From positions 930,001 through 994,000 of the forward strand of contig CBDCVP010000023.1 in the NCBI GenBank assembly GCA_965223025.1: 64,000 nucleotides of DNA, read 5' to 3'. The notes beneath the pieces were generated by a model, which made no database searches, was not told the DNA's origin, and saw only the letters and a program-made list of their open reading frames with translations. This document shows positions 9,029 through 19,800 of this stretch, in pieces. This DNA comes from JABDMH01 sp965223025. Its GTDB lineage: Bacteria; Bacteroidota; Bacteroidia; Chitinophagales; Saprospiraceae. Made by a program: the position numbers and the translations under genes. Each line of letters opens with the position of its first letter. The first letter of the stretch is position 1.

Positions 9029-12000
9029 TCAAGGGTCAAGCACTTTCCAAAATTTTGCACTTCCATTGTTCCTGGTTGCGACCATAGCTTCTTTACCCTG
9101 GTAGGTAAAGGTCGCCAACTTTCGGGCATCACCTGTGAAAACAAAGCCGCTTATACGGAGTGGCACAAATGAAAATCCTCCTTGGCCATTACCCTGTAGC
9201 ACCAAGCCTGGTAATGCATCTTGGCGCCCGAGATCATGCGCGAGCCGATGGTCATTTCCCACCGCAAGGACATCCAAATGTCCATCACCATTCACATCCA
9301 AAACCTCGAAGCTTTGTATGGGAGCCACCTGTGCCCGGAGCGGCAAGGGACTCCAGAGAAAGTGACCAGATCCACCGTTTTGGAGATAACCGGACTCAAG
9401 AACCTGCACTTCCAAGCACTGATGTACGCGCTCTCCAACGATGTCTGTTATATCGGCTTGAGCAAAAGCCTCATAACTGTCAAGAGTCTTGGCGAGATGT
9501 GGTAGGTGATCCATCAGTTCTCGTCTTCTGAAGTAGGGTACTTCACGCCAATGCCCATGGTCATCTATCTGGTGATGAGTAAGCAGCAACGCCGGCGAGC
9601 CGTTCCCATCAAAGTCACCGTACCTGAGGCGCACGGGATGATCAATCGTTGCCCTTAGGTTGGAGTTTAAGCCATGATTTCCAAGCAGATAATCTATGTC
9701 TCCATCGCCATCCATGTCCTTGGCATGCAGGCAGTTCCACCAACCTCCAGATGCTGGTAGTCCGGCAATGATTGGCTTTATCTGCTCAAGAAATCCACCA
9801 GTATTGCGAAAAATGCAGATGGGCATCCACTCACCGACAATCATGAGATCATCGTATCCATCGCCATCAAAGTCTGTCCATAGGGCGTCGGTCACCATTC
9901 CGATGTTTCGGATGGATGCATTCCATTGGTCTGTAACATCCACAAAAGATCCACTCTGGTTTTCCAAAATATGGCTTTGGGGACTGTGGGGATACCCACC
10001 GGAAATCAGCCTTCCGCCCACAAAAAGGTCCAGATCGCCGTCTAGATCTATGTCTGATGCTGCCACACAGGCTCCGGGTGTATTCATTTTCGGCAGCGCA
10101 CCTTCGTCGAGGACGTACTGACCGGATCCCTGGTTCACATATATGTGATCTTGAAAATACGTGCTGTCACCTGGATGGTTACTTTCTCCATGGACCACGT
10201 AGAGGTCCAGATCTTGGTCCTGATCGATGTCAAGCAGTAGGGCATCCGTCTCATCACGCCATATGTCGGTGGGTAAGGATTGCTCGACAAAACCATTGGT
10301 ATGCTGAATGAGTAATTTTCCAGGATGTCGGGAGGAGCCGCCGAAAAAGAAGTCATCATCCCCATCACCATCGATGTCGCCGACTGCCACACCAGGCCCC
10401 TGGTGGCTATGTTTGCGATGCAATAAACTATTGCTTTTAAAAGAAGGCAAATCATTTTCCCTATGGTGATAGGCTAATCCCTTTACCTCGAGTGGTGTCA
10501 TGTATGGCGGAAGGGTTGATGACGCAGCAAACGCTTTCCTGATCTCGCGTCCGTAGTCTAACCTTATTTCTTGATTGGTAGATATTTTTTTGAAAACGCT
10601 CACTTGATCATCCGGCCAAATGACCCTTACAGAATCTATGACCTCGCATTCACCCATGCCAAAATGCAGTGAGGTGGCTGCCGACGAGTAATATCCGCGT
10701 GTCACATGGTTTTCTAAGTATTGCAGGCCTCCCCGATGATAAAGAGTCACTTTACTCCCGATGGCTAAGGGATTAGTCGGTGGCCCTTGTAGTTTTATTT
10801 GTATGAAATTTGAGCTGGTATCAGACTGGTCCGTCGTTGTGTTTTTATAGAGAGATGCCTCAGCATTTATATTATTGATGACAAGATCCAGATCTCCATC
10901 ATTATCTAGGTCAGCAACTGCTGCACCATTGGATAGATTCTTTTGAAAACCAGCCCAGGGCTGCGTGACATCGGCAAATTGGCATTGGCCTAAATTCTTA
11001 AAGAGGTAATTCTCTAGAGCAACATGGGGCATCTGTTTTATCAGGTGATAATATTGGCTATCCCGCTCTACCTTGGTCGTAAAACGAATGCGTTTTTTTC
11101 GATAATCAATGAAATCCAGATCCGTAATATCATGCAAGTACCCATTAGTGATGAAAAGGTCTTTCCAGCCATCATTGTCCAAATCAGCCATCCATCCGCT
11201 CCAGCTCCAGTCTGTACGATCTACTCCCGCCAGCTGGCCAATTTCACTAAACAGAAGTCGGTCGGATCCGTTTAGAGGTAGAGGATTGTTTAGTTGCAGC
11301 GTGTTGCGGGTATATTGTATTTGATAATCTAAGGCTTGACTGAGCGTGAAGATATCTTGATTGGAATTCATCGCCATTTTCTTCCGTCGAGTGTACGAGG
11401 CTGGCAGCATGTCGGCCACAAAAATATCAGGGTAGCCATCATTGTTAATATCTGCGATGTCACAGCCCATGCCGTTGTGACTCTGGTGGAATATTGCTGA
11501 GTCAATATTATTCTTGAAGGTGCCATCTCTGTGATTGATGTACAAAAGGTCATTGGAAACAAAATCATTGGCGACATAGATGTCCGGCCAACCATCTTGA
11601 TTCACATCGGAAATGGCCAGGCCTAGTCCGAATCCTTCCACGGTAATCCCAGCTTGTTGGGAAATATCGATAAAGGAATCTCGGCCAGTATTTTTGTAGA
11701 GCTTATCTGTGTTTTCTGCCTCACCATGGAGTTTTTTTGGCAACGGGGCATTGGCACCATTAAATTGACGCTGGTGATTGAGCAGATACATATCCAGGTA
11801 TCCATCCTTATCAGCATCAAAAAAGGCAGCTTGAGTGCTAAAGGATGTATCGGCCAGGCCGTAACTTGCAGCTTGGTCAACGAATGTTAGGTTGCCCTGA
11901 TTGATGAGCAATTTATTAGTCCTGTTTTTTGAAAGCTTGGATCCTGTTCTGCATACGTAGATATCCAACCATCCATCTGCATTGATATCCACCATGCACA

Positions 12001-12391
12001 CACCGCTGCTCCATCCATCTGTACCCGCTCCACTCGCTTCGGTCACGTCTTTGAAAGTAAGATTGCCTTGATTTACATACAATTTGCTGGTCGTTTGATT
12101 GCCGCTAAAATAGATGTCATCCAATCCGTCGTTATTGATATCACCGATGCCCACACCGCCTCCATTAAAGAAGTACATGTAGTGCAAAATGTTGAAGGTA
12201 TCTGACATAGTGATTTGATTGACGAAGTCAATGCCTGTCCAATCACTTTGCATGCTGCTAAATATCAGACGCTCTGGTTTTTCTGAGCAGCTGCCTAGCA
12301 AAAAGATGGTAGTCATGATGCAGAAGGTCATTCTTTTTCTCAATAGAAAGGGCCATGTCAACCTCCTGGGAGACAGTGGCTTGATCACCAT
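9029..12391 (-). CDS. FG-GAP/VCBS-repeat lipoprotein with ASPIC/UnbV domain
   Basis: A 1120-residue lipoprotein; the signal ends in IFLLGSCSEKP with Cys35 as lipid site. Fourteen calcium-binding FG-GAP loops are visible in two blocks of seven, for example GIGDINNDGLDDIYFSG, SDVNQDGWPDIYVAND and VADLDNDGDLDLVINN in the first, and VGDIDGDGDDDFFFGG, SDIDLDGDLDLFVGGR and LDVNGDGHLDVLAVGN in the second. Each block would fold as a seven-bladed beta-propeller. Between them lies an ASPIC/UnbV domain (IGSKVTLYHRGGLQYLENHV ... VIWPDDQVSVF). This CRTAC1-like family is frequent beside SusC/SusD genes in Bacteroidota and probably acts at the cell surface in glycan or protein binding. Starts at 12391 or 12331 (MTFCIMTTIFLLG) are both possible; the upstream one adds a basic n-region (RRLTWPFLLRKR). 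It is divergent from the secreted protein at 12758. Confidence 0.85.
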   Translation of the reverse strand: MVIKPLSPRRLTWPFLLRKRMTFCIMTTIFLLGSCSEKPERLIFSSMQSDWTGIDFVNQITMSDTFNILHYMYFFNGGGVGIGDINNDGLDDIYFSGNQTTSKLYVNQGNLTFKDVTEASGAGTDGWSSGVCMVDINADGWLDIYVCRTGSKLSKNRTNKLLINQGNLTFVDQAASYGLADTSFSTQAAFFDADKDGYLDMYLLNHQRQFNGANAPLPKKLHGEAENTDKLYKNTGRDSFIDISQQAGITVEGFGLGLAISDVNQDGWPDIYVANDFVSNDLLYINHRDGTFKNNIDSAIFHQSHNGMGCDIADINNDGYPDIFVADMLPASYTRRKKMAMNSNQDIFTLSQALDYQIQYTRNTLQLNNPLPLNGSDRLLFSEIGQLAGVDRTDWSWSGWMADLDNDGWKDLFITNGYLHDITDLDFIDYRKKRIRFTTKVERDSQYYHLIKQMPHVALENYLFKNLGQCQFADVTQPWAGFQKNLSNGAAVADLDNDGDLDLVINNINAEASLYKNTTTDQSDTSSNFIQIKLQGPPTNPLAIGSKVTLYHRGGLQYLENHVTRGYYSSAATSLHFGMGECEVIDSVRVIWPDDQVSVFKKISTNQEIRLDYGREIRKAFAASSTLPPYMTPLEVKGLAYHHRENDLPSFKSNSLLHRKHSHQGPGVAVGDIDGDGDDDFFFGGSSRHPGKLLIQHTNGFVEQSLPTDIWRDETDALLLDIDQDQDLDLYVVHGESNHPGDSTYFQDHIYVNQGSGQYVLDEGALPKMNTPGACVAASDIDLDGDLDLFVGGRLISGGYPHSPQSHILENQSGSFVDVTDQWNASIRNIGMVTDALWTDFDGDGYDDLMIVGEWMPICIFRNTGGFLEQIKPIIAGLPASGGWWNCLHAKDMDGDGDIDYLLGNHGLNSNLRATIDHPVRLRYGDFDGNGSPALLLTHHQIDDHGHWREVPYFRRRELMDHLPHLAKTLDSYEAFAQADITDIVGERVHQCLEVQVLESGYLQNGGSGHFLWSPLPLRAQVAPIQSFEVLDVNGDGHLDVLAVGNDHRLAHDLGRQDALPGLVLQGNGQGGFSFVPLRISGFVFTGDARKLATFTYQGKEAMVATRNNGSAKFWKVLDP

Positions 12392-12757
12392 TTTCAGAAT
12401 TTTTAGTTTCTTCCAAATAGACATGTACATAATGGATCGGTACATGAATCTATTAAAAGTTTGAATCTGCCTGCGAAACATACCATGCACTTAGATGCTC
12501 AGAGGAGAAATAGCCCAAGAGATTCTCATGGGAATCTGATGAAATGGGAGGATGCTTAGCCTGCACCATGTATGTTTGATATGGAGCATAGAAAATCTCA
12601 GTTGATCAATCATTCTTACTTGAAATCAAAGAGCCAGGAACATTTCAAAGACCGTTGTCAGAAAGAAACAGGCACTATATGGATCGTGCATATGATCATT
12701 CGGTTTATATTTATTTGCAGATTGGCAGAAACCCACTAATCTTAAATCAATCATTAT
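12392..12757. other. 366-base divergent intergenic region
   Basis: This lies between the FG-GAP lipoprotein (minus) and the 746-residue secreted protein (plus), so it must carry both promoters. On the minus strand TCTATTTG at 12414-12421 matches seven of eight positions of the Bacteroidota -7 box TAnnTTTG. A short dyad AGATTC-TCATGG-GAATCT lies near 12519-12536. Nothing else recognised. Confidence 0.4.
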
Positions 12758-14998
12758 ATGAGCATTGCTCGTTTCCCGAATGGATTCAAGTTTTCACTGA
12801 TCTTGCTGGTGGGGCTGGGGTGGATGCATTGTTCCAGCGACGTAGAAACGCTGCCTTTTGCTATCCGGGTGATAGATGGTGAAACCAAACGTGGTATACC
12901 ATTGGTGGAATTGAAAACCTTACATGCCATCAAGTATTTCACCGACAATCAAGGGTATATCGCCGTCGATGAGCCTGAGTTGTTGGATCATCGCATCTTT
13001 TTTGAAGTCAACAGTCCGGGTTATTCTTATGAGCGTGATCGCTATGGTAAGCATGGCATCACATGTCATCTGAGGGCTGGTGGAGACACAACCTTGACCA
13101 TGCACCGTATCCAAGCCGCCGAACGCCTTTATCGCATCACGGGATCGGGTAAAGATGTGCATACACAGCGCCTCGGTAAGGATAATATAGCTGACAGTCA
13201 ACTGAAGGGTGGAGTACTGGGACAAGATTCTAATCTGGGACTGCTTTATCAGGACAGGATTCTTTGGATTTGGGGTGATTCCTTTATTCCGGGAGGCTAT
13301 GAAGGTAACTTTTCGGTGTCCGGTGCCTGGTCAACACCACCTTCAGCAGGAGGCTGGGATCCGGAGGATGGTATCGAATTTGAGTACATCGTTGATGACC
13401 GAGGTTTTACCAGGCCTATGATCAATCTCACAGGTGAAGGCTACGTATGGTTTGATTGGTTGATGCCGGTAACAGATGGAGATGGACATGATCGCCTAGC
13501 TGCAAAATATGCCAGGGTCAATGCTTTGTTTGGAAACTACGAGCGGGGTATTGCCTTATTAGATGAGAACAATGAGGTATTTAGCAAATATGTGGAAGTA
13601 GACTCCTGGATACCGGAAGGCCACACTTGTCAGCATCTCATTGCTGGCACTACGACGGGTCAGAAGTTTTTCTACGAGACCTCTACCTTTAATTTTCGGA
13701 GGGTGAAGCCATATTTGGAGCAGGTGATCCAGCCAGATCACTATGAATCCTATACCTGTTTGGAGCACGGTGAAATGGATATTTCGCAACATTCAAGAAT
13801 AGATCGGGACAAACAGGGCAATTTGATCTATGGCTGGAAGCAAGGTACCAGGTCAGTGGGTTATCAAGAGCTGCAACAGTTAGAGAAATATGGTCTCATC
13901 GAGACCGGCGAAAAGCTTATTCATACCACCGACGTCTTATCGGGAGATGAGGTAGATGTGGGGCGTGGTTCCATCTCTTGGAATCCATTTCGCCAGTCTT
14001 GGGTATTGATCGCTGGAAGCACCGATATCTGGTATGGTGAGGCAGATACACCGGTGGGACCGTGGGTGTATGTCACCAAGGTAGCCTCCCACGATCATTT
14101 TCTCTACAATCCTGTGCACCATCCCTTCCTTGATCGCCAAGGGGGTAGACACATTTACTTTCAGGGCACGTTTACTAAATTTTTCAGTCAGGAGCCTTCC
14201 ATCCCAAGATACGAGTATAATCAACTGATGTACAAACTTGATCTGGATCGAGCGGAGCTGATCATGCCAGTACCGATTTATCAGTTGCATGGCACTGCCG
14301 ATACGAGCCGATATTTGACAAGGACTTTACCTGATCATGGCGACGAGATAGCACAAATACCGTTCTTCGCACTGGACCGAGCTGGTGATCAGAATTATTC
14401 GCTGCCCATCTTTTCCAGTCCTGATGATCATGGGCGATTGACCACCTCTGATGTCCCTGGAAGGATGCCATTGTTCTACGCTGTGCAACTCGGTAGTCAT
14501 CTCAACAAGCTTTTGGAGGGAACCTGGAATTTTACACTGGTCATTCCTTCTTTTAAAAATGCAGGCACTTTTACACTCACTCTCGTCAATAATGGATGGC
14601 AGGTGCAATCTGATCATACGGACTTTGAGTTTTCGGATGTGGAGGTGGTCTCTCGCGGTCTGAAGATGACACTGATGCATCGAGATGTCACCTATCATTT
14701 GAAAGGCACGGTAGGTATCGGCAGCATCGATGGCACTTACGAGAAAAGCGGAACCGATTACCAGGGATCATGGTCGGCCTCCAAGTTGACGCCCACCTGG
14801 TGGTTACCTCATTCCACCCAGTTAGTCACCCTTTATGAAAGCCACATGCCCCAGGGTCAGTGGATTTATTCGCTCATTCCTCCCAGGGCCGCTACTGCGT
14901 CTAAACCATTTTGCAAAGTCTGGCCCAATCCTCTCGAAGGGCTGTGGTTAGATTTTTCGATCAAGGCAGTCCCGAAATTTGTAGAGCTGGGAGAGTGA
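12758..14998 (+). CDS. Secreted lipoprotein of unknown function with a truncated T9SS domain
   Basis: A 746-residue protein with signal FSLILLVGLGWMHCSS (lipobox-like WMHC). Residues ~30-115 look like a carboxypeptidase-regulatory-type beta sandwich (IRVIDGETKRGIPLVELKT, FTDNQGYIAVDEPEL). A long middle part resembles five-bladed-propeller glycan-binding or hydrolase-like proteins: LGGVLGQDSNLGLLYQ-like, ILWIWGDSFIPGGYEGNFS and WVLIAGSTDIWYGEADTPVG. The family is not one I can name. The last 35 residues (CKVWPNPLEGLWLDF) are the start of a T9SS type A sorting domain, but the frame ends soon after. The missing part of that domain can be read in another frame downstream (14989-15120). A lipobox plus a sorting domain is unusual, so Cys may just lie by chance near the signal cleavage site. 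Divergent from the FG-GAP gene. Confidence 0.75.
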   Translation: MSIARFPNGFKFSLILLVGLGWMHCSSDVETLPFAIRVIDGETKRGIPLVELKTLHAIKYFTDNQGYIAVDEPELLDHRIFFEVNSPGYSYERDRYGKHGITCHLRAGGDTTLTMHRIQAAERLYRITGSGKDVHTQRLGKDNIADSQLKGGVLGQDSNLGLLYQDRILWIWGDSFIPGGYEGNFSVSGAWSTPPSAGGWDPEDGIEFEYIVDDRGFTRPMINLTGEGYVWFDWLMPVTDGDGHDRLAAKYARVNALFGNYERGIALLDENNEVFSKYVEVDSWIPEGHTCQHLIAGTTTGQKFFYETSTFNFRRVKPYLEQVIQPDHYESYTCLEHGEMDISQHSRIDRDKQGNLIYGWKQGTRSVGYQELQQLEKYGLIETGEKLIHTTDVLSGDEVDVGRGSISWNPFRQSWVLIAGSTDIWYGEADTPVGPWVYVTKVASHDHFLYNPVHHPFLDRQGGRHIYFQGTFTKFFSQEPSIPRYEYNQLMYKLDLDRAELIMPVPIYQLHGTADTSRYLTRTLPDHGDEIAQIPFFALDRAGDQNYSLPIFSSPDDHGRLTTSDVPGRMPLFYAVQLGSHLNKLLEGTWNFTLVIPSFKNAGTFTLTLVNNGWQVQSDHTDFEFSDVEVVSRGLKMTLMHRDVTYHLKGTVGIGSIDGTYEKSGTDYQGSWSASKLTPTWWLPHSTQLVTLYESHMPQGQWIYSLIPPRAATASKPFCKVWPNPLEGLWLDFSIKAVPKFVELGE

Positions 14999-15118
14999 TG
15001 GAAGAAATCAGGCTGATCCGCTTGGCTCATAGAGCGGAGACCATGTCAACCGGTGGCATTTGATCCTGCTGTGGGGCTGAGAGCGAGTTCGTGAAACGGT
15101 CTTTTTTAGGAGCAAGGT
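14989..15118 (+). pseudogene. Out-of-frame remainder of a T9SS type A sorting domain
   Basis: In a frame different from the upstream gene, this stretch reads GRVMEEIRL, then AETMSTGGI, a stop, then ESEFVKRSFL. These are the expected second half of a type A sorting domain: Gly-Arg-Val after the first strand, a GGIY turn, and a basic KR-F-L ending. Combined with KVWPNPLEGLWLDFSIKAVPKFVEL at the end of the preceding gene it forms a nearly whole domain interrupted by small deletions around 14988 and 15060. Confidence 0.65.
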
Positions 15119-15427
15119 CACCTACTGCACCCATTTTGTCAAAATGTAATGGGATGATCTTTATAAACATGGATGTACCGGCCACTGGTTTATGGGAATG
15201 ATTTCAAAAAGAGAGGCAGGAGCAACGATCAGAACTACGCGAAATGTACAGACATACACCACAGTGACCTTGAGTGAATGAGGTGGAGTATAAGAATGAG
15301 AGGGCTTTGGCTGCACTTTGCTGCACTACTTATGACCCGGCCAGTATTCTATTAACCTATGTAGTTACCTTTTTCTATATTTGATTGGAGTTGATTTGTT
15401 TACATATATTGTGTACTTACCATAACT
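14999..15427. other. 429-base gap before the glycan locus
   Basis: The first ~120 bases are the broken sorting domain described separately. From 15120 to 15360 nothing recognisable is seen. A -7 promoter box sits at 15376-15383. Confidence 0.5.
15376..15383 (+). promoter_or_regulatory. Candidate promoter -7 box of the glycan locus
   Basis: TATATTTG is a perfect match to the Bacteroidota -7 consensus TAnnTTTG and lies 45 bases before the first gene of the locus. No clear -33 TTTG is found at the usual 19-21 base spacing, so strength is uncertain. Confidence 0.5.
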
Positions 15428-15901
15428 ATGTTCAGTAGCCGGGTGCCTGTTATGTCGATGCGTCAAGCTGGAATGTCCCTTCTTTGCATCGTTGGATTAT
15501 TGCTCGGATGCGATGATGATGCTGTGACTATTCCACCTGGAGCATTGGTTGAGCAGACGGTAGACCTGCAGGGCCAGTGGAAGGTGAGTAGAGCTTGGAT
15601 CAATGGTCAGGAAGCCTCTGAACTTTTTGATTTTGGTCAAATCACCTTAACCCTCGACATGACCAACCAACCCACAAGCTATCGATTGGAGACCGGGCAG
15701 GCTCCTTTTCCAGTAATCATCGATGGAGAGTGGACATATGATGATCTAGCCTACCCAACACAGCTCATTTTTTCGAATCCAAATCAGAGACGTGCCATCA
15801 ATTTTGATGCACCACCGATTTCAGCGAATAAGACCTTTAAACTTTCCTTTACACTAGGCTGTGCCGACAATACTTACGTATATGAATTTGAAAAAACGTA
15901 A
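15428..15901 (+). CDS. DUF5004-like lipoprotein, first gene of the glycan locus
   Basis: A 157-residue lipoprotein with signal MSLLCIVGLLLGCDDD. The mature domain is a small lipocalin-like beta barrel pattern: VDLQGQWKVSRAWINGQEAS, ITLTLDMTNQPTSYRLETG and DGEWTYDDLAYPTQLIF, ending with FKLSFTLGCADNTYVYEFEK. This matches DUF5004-type lipoproteins, which accompany SusC/SusD genes. Several ATGs (15428, 15452, 15458) could start it. Its 3' end overlaps the next gene by 20 bases, so the two are translationally coupled. A surface-exposed glycan-binding role is inferred from context only. Confidence 0.7.
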   Translation: MFSSRVPVMSMRQAGMSLLCIVGLLLGCDDDAVTIPPGALVEQTVDLQGQWKVSRAWINGQEASELFDFGQITLTLDMTNQPTSYRLETGQAPFPVIIDGEWTYDDLAYPTQLIFSNPNQRRAINFDAPPISANKTFKLSFTLGCADNTYVYEFEKT

Positions 15902-16883
15902 GTCCAGAGTAAGTCGATATCGTCAAAGGGTGTGGCTGGTGCTCAGTGGAGTGGGCTCCCTGGTTTTACTTTTGTTATCGAGTTGCTTTGAGATCGTCCA
16001 GGTGAACCAACCGAACAGCGCTCAAGTAGGGGAGGAAATTACGGTGACCATTCAGGCGGAAGTGACTGGCAAGGATGGAAGCTTGCTCATATTTGGATTT
16101 TGTGCTCCCCGGGCCTGGCAAGCCTATGCGCATACTACCGTCTCTTTTGAGAGCAGCATTGGCAGCAGCACGATGAGTTTGATTGATCCTGAAGAAGTCG
16201 ACGCTGAGAATAAGAAACCCTGGGCTGAGCAAATTGCTGACCGAGTGGGATTTGGTGGTAATTATGGTGAGATGGAGTGGTTGGTCTTTAAGGCGGATGG
16301 GGAGTTTACCCCACCTGATGGAACCAGTATGGATTCTCCTGTGACCGGGACCATTACCTTAAAGACCAGAGTTGGCGCCAGCAATTTGATCACACAGTTG
16401 GGTTACTTTTTAGGAGAGGGTACATGGGGTTATCTCAACGATGACAGTAATTCGACGTTTTTTTTCGAGGAGACATGCCTCGAAGTCACAGGTGCCAGTG
16501 GTCAGGCTCAGGATCTTTGTGGACCTCCACCCAGGCAGTTGGTCAGTCTAGCAACCTACACTTTCAATGACTTGATCACCATCATATTCGATGCCCAGGA
16601 AGACCAGACGGCATTGGTGGGTGCGGAGCAGGTGTTCATGTGCTCTGAGGCCATTTATGCGGGAGGAACTGCACGCATCTGTGAGCAATCACAGAAAACG
16701 GAAATGAAGTTGGTGGGGCCCGACATATGGCAGTTGACAATTTGGCCTCCCAAGTTTTACGCCGTCGCAGATGGCCATATGATTAGCGAGTTGCTGGTGA
16801 ACTTTCAGGATGCCAATGGAGGAACCATTGTGCGCAATGTGAGCGGAAATGACTTTCAAATCCTGACCAAATGTTTCCAATGA
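15882..16883 (+). CDS. DUF4961-like surface lipoprotein
   Basis: A 333-residue lipoprotein: a very basic n-region (MNLKKRKSRVSRYRQR) followed by VWLVLSGVGSLVLLLLSSC. The mature part begins with an Ig-like strand pattern (NSAQVGEEITVTIQAEV) and later has YTFNDLITIIFDAQEDQTAL. The architecture matches DUF4961 proteins, typically paired with DUF5004 ahead of SusC/SusD. ATG at 15882 is preferred over an upstream GTG at 15861 because it gives a proper signal peptide. It overlaps the preceding gene by 20 bases and the SusC gene by 13 bases, so all belong to one operon. Function is probably glycan binding at the surface (inference). Confidence 0.72.
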   Translation: MNLKKRKSRVSRYRQRVWLVLSGVGSLVLLLLSSCFEIVQVNQPNSAQVGEEITVTIQAEVTGKDGSLLIFGFCAPRAWQAYAHTTVSFESSIGSSTMSLIDPEEVDAENKKPWAEQIADRVGFGGNYGEMEWLVFKADGEFTPPDGTSMDSPVTGTITLKTRVGASNLITQLGYFLGEGTWGYLNDDSNSTFFFEETCLEVTGASGQAQDLCGPPPRQLVSLATYTFNDLITIIFDAQEDQTALVGAEQVFMCSEAIYAGGTARICEQSQKTEMKLVGPDIWQLTIWPPKFYAVADGHMISELLVNFQDANGGTIVRNVSGNDFQILTKCFQ

Positions 16884-19800
16884 TTCCGACTTGTCAAAGA
16901 ATGCTGGGTGTCATCCTTACTTCTCTGGTAGGTACCATGTTGTGGGGGCAGGTGCAAATGGTCCAAGGGGTGGTGACAGATGCAGAAACGGGGGAGCCCT
17001 TGATCGGTGCTAATGTGGTCATCGAGGCAAGTGGAGAGGGTACCACCACAGATTTGGATGGATCGTATCAGCTGCAAGTTTCTGCCGATGCAGTGCTTAC
17101 ATTCAGCTACATCGGATATGTGCAGCAGTCGATTGAGGTGGTGACAAGGGCACAACTTGACGTGTCTTTGGCTGCTCAGATCACTGGACTCGAAGAGGTT
17201 GTAGTGATAGGCTACGGCACCGCTAAGAAACGAGATCTGACCGGAGCAGTGACCTCGGTGGGTGCCGAATCCATAGAGTCCCTTGCTCCTGTTTCTGCAG
17301 ATCAGGCCTTGCAGGGTCGAGCTGCAGGAGTATTTGTGCAGCAAAATTCTGGAGAACCTGGATCGGGTACCACCATTCGCATCAGAGGAACAAGCTCTAT
17401 CAGTGCTGGCAATGAACCCCTATATGTCATCGATGGAATACCCATTCTCACCACTGCTGAGAATATTTCTTCAGGAGCAGCCAAAGGTACCGTGCAAAAC
17501 CCCATGTCGACCATCAATCCCAACGATATTGCTTCTATCGAGGTGCTCAAGGATGCATCCGCTGCCGCCATTTATGGAGCCAGAGCTGCCAATGGAGTCA
17601 TCTTGATCACAACCAAAAGAGGTGAAGCAGGACAGTCTAGTATAGATTTCAGTTTTTATCAAGGGTGGCAGAAAGTGCGCAATCCCTATCTCCTCCTCAA
17701 TGGACAACAATATGCGCAATTCCGCAATGAAGCCTCATTTTATGCTGGAGAAGGTAGGATATATTCGAATCCTGAAGCCTTTAGTGAGGGTACTGATTGG
17801 CAAGACGAAATCTTTCGACAGGCACCCATGTCCAACTATGAGCTTTCATTTAAAGGTGGAAGTAAAAAGCTACAGTATGCCGTCTCAGGTGGCTTTTACA
17901 CCCAAGATGGCATCATCGTCGGATCTGATTTTAAGAGGTATAATTTTCGCGCCAATCTAGATGGCAAGATTACCGACCGCATCAAGGTGAGCAACAGCTT
18001 GATGTTTAGCTATACCGATAGTGAGCGTGTGACCACGGATGATAATGCGGCCTTTGATGGAGGGACCATCACCTCTGCCCTGGCATTTAGTCCTTTGGTG
18101 CCCGTCAGAAATGCTTCGGGAGACCTTGTTCAAAAGAACTTTGAGGTGACAGATGAGGGCCTGCTCAGAGACGGAGTGTCTATTGACAAGCAGGGTGAAG
18201 TCATCGCTGAGAAAGTAAATAATACATTTGCCAATCCACTTTTGAAATTATTGGCGTCTCCGAGTGTTTCGAAGACAGGGAGAGTCATTAATAATCTTTC
18301 TACCATCTATACCATCAATGACCACTTCAATGTCCAAGTGAATTTGGGTGTTGATTTCGTTTTTAGCCGGGGAGATCAATTTACCCCACGTTCTAGTAGG
18401 TCGGGAGGTGAATCTTTTGCTAACTCAGGAGCCGTCAGCAGTACTACGATACTCAATGAAAATACGCTCAACTATGCTCAGACTTTTCAGAAGCATAGAT
18501 TGTCGGGAGTTGTAGGTGCTACGGCTCAAAGGTCTAAAATCTCTTCATTGAGTTTGCAAGCCATCGATATTGGCAATGATCAGTTGGGTTTTTACAATTA
18601 TGCCATCACCAGGGGTGCGAGCCTCGGGACAGATTTTACTGAGTTTACCTTTCTTTCCGGATTGGCGAGGATCAACTATTCCTATGCAGATCGGTACTTA
18701 TTTACGATCACAGGGCGAGCCGATGGTTCATCCAAGTTTGGTCAAAATAATAAGTGGGGATTTTTTCCTTCTGCCTCGGTTGGGTGGGTACTCAGCGAAG
18801 AATCTTTTATTAGGGATCTGGAGTTGGTCGATTTTCTGAAGATCAGATTGGGCTACGGCATCATCGGAAATGAGTCCATAGGTTCTTATCTGTCACAAGC
18901 GACCCTGATACCTGTCGATTTGGCCTTCAATGATATATTGACCATCGGCTTTGAGCCATTTGTTTTTCCCAATAGTGATCTGAGGTGGGAGTCGACTGAG
19001 CAATTTAACATCGGTGCCGATTTGTCTACCTCTGGTGGTCGGATTTCATTTACGGCAGATTACTATGTGAAAAATACTTTCGATCTTTTGCTCTCCACAG
19101 ACGTTCCTTTTTATGCCGGATTTAGCAGCGTATTTAGCAATGTCGGGGACCTTGAGAATAAGGGTTTTGAATTTTCTGTTTCATCACATAATCTGACCGG
19201 GAATTTTTCATGGGACACTGAAGTAAATTTTGCATGGAATAAAAACACGATCACTAACCTGGCAGATAGAGATGAAATACCCAACAGTGCTGGTCTCTTT
19301 GGTGTGGCTAGCTGGGCCATCTTAAAGGAAGGTCAAGCTGTGGGTAGGTTTTTTGGATTAGTGACCGATGGTATTTTCCAAATTGGTGATGATCCAGAGT
19401 CGGTACCCACCTTTGCCGGATCACGCCCACTGGAGCCCGGCGACCGCCGATTTAAAGACCTGGATGGCGACGGCCTAATCAGTGCCAATGATCGCACATT
19501 TATCGGTGAAGCACAACCGGATTTCAATTTTGGAATGAACAACACATTCTCCTATAAAGGTTTTGACCTTGGCGTATTTGTGCAAGGTGTATATGGAAAT
19601 GAGTTGGTCAATTTTAATAAGTTCTTGACAGAGCGTGAAAATGGAACCAGCAATATTACGCTTAATTTTTTCGCAAATCGGTGGACTCCTCAGAATCCTT
19701 CCAATAAATATCCCAAGGTGAATGCCGATCCAGGCCTCACAAGGAGGTTTATATCTGATGCAGAGGTCGAGGATGGATCTTATCTTCGACTGAAAACAGT

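Noticed and set aside
9135..9531. Plus-strand open frames across the FG-GAP gene
   Set aside because: They are antisense shadows of strongly patterned calcium-loop repeats and lack any family features.
12746..12760. Shared ATCATTATATGA around three start codons (12758, 38744, 61336) as a regulatory motif
   Set aside because: The match is short and A/T-rich, and the genes are functionally unrelated; likely coincidence.
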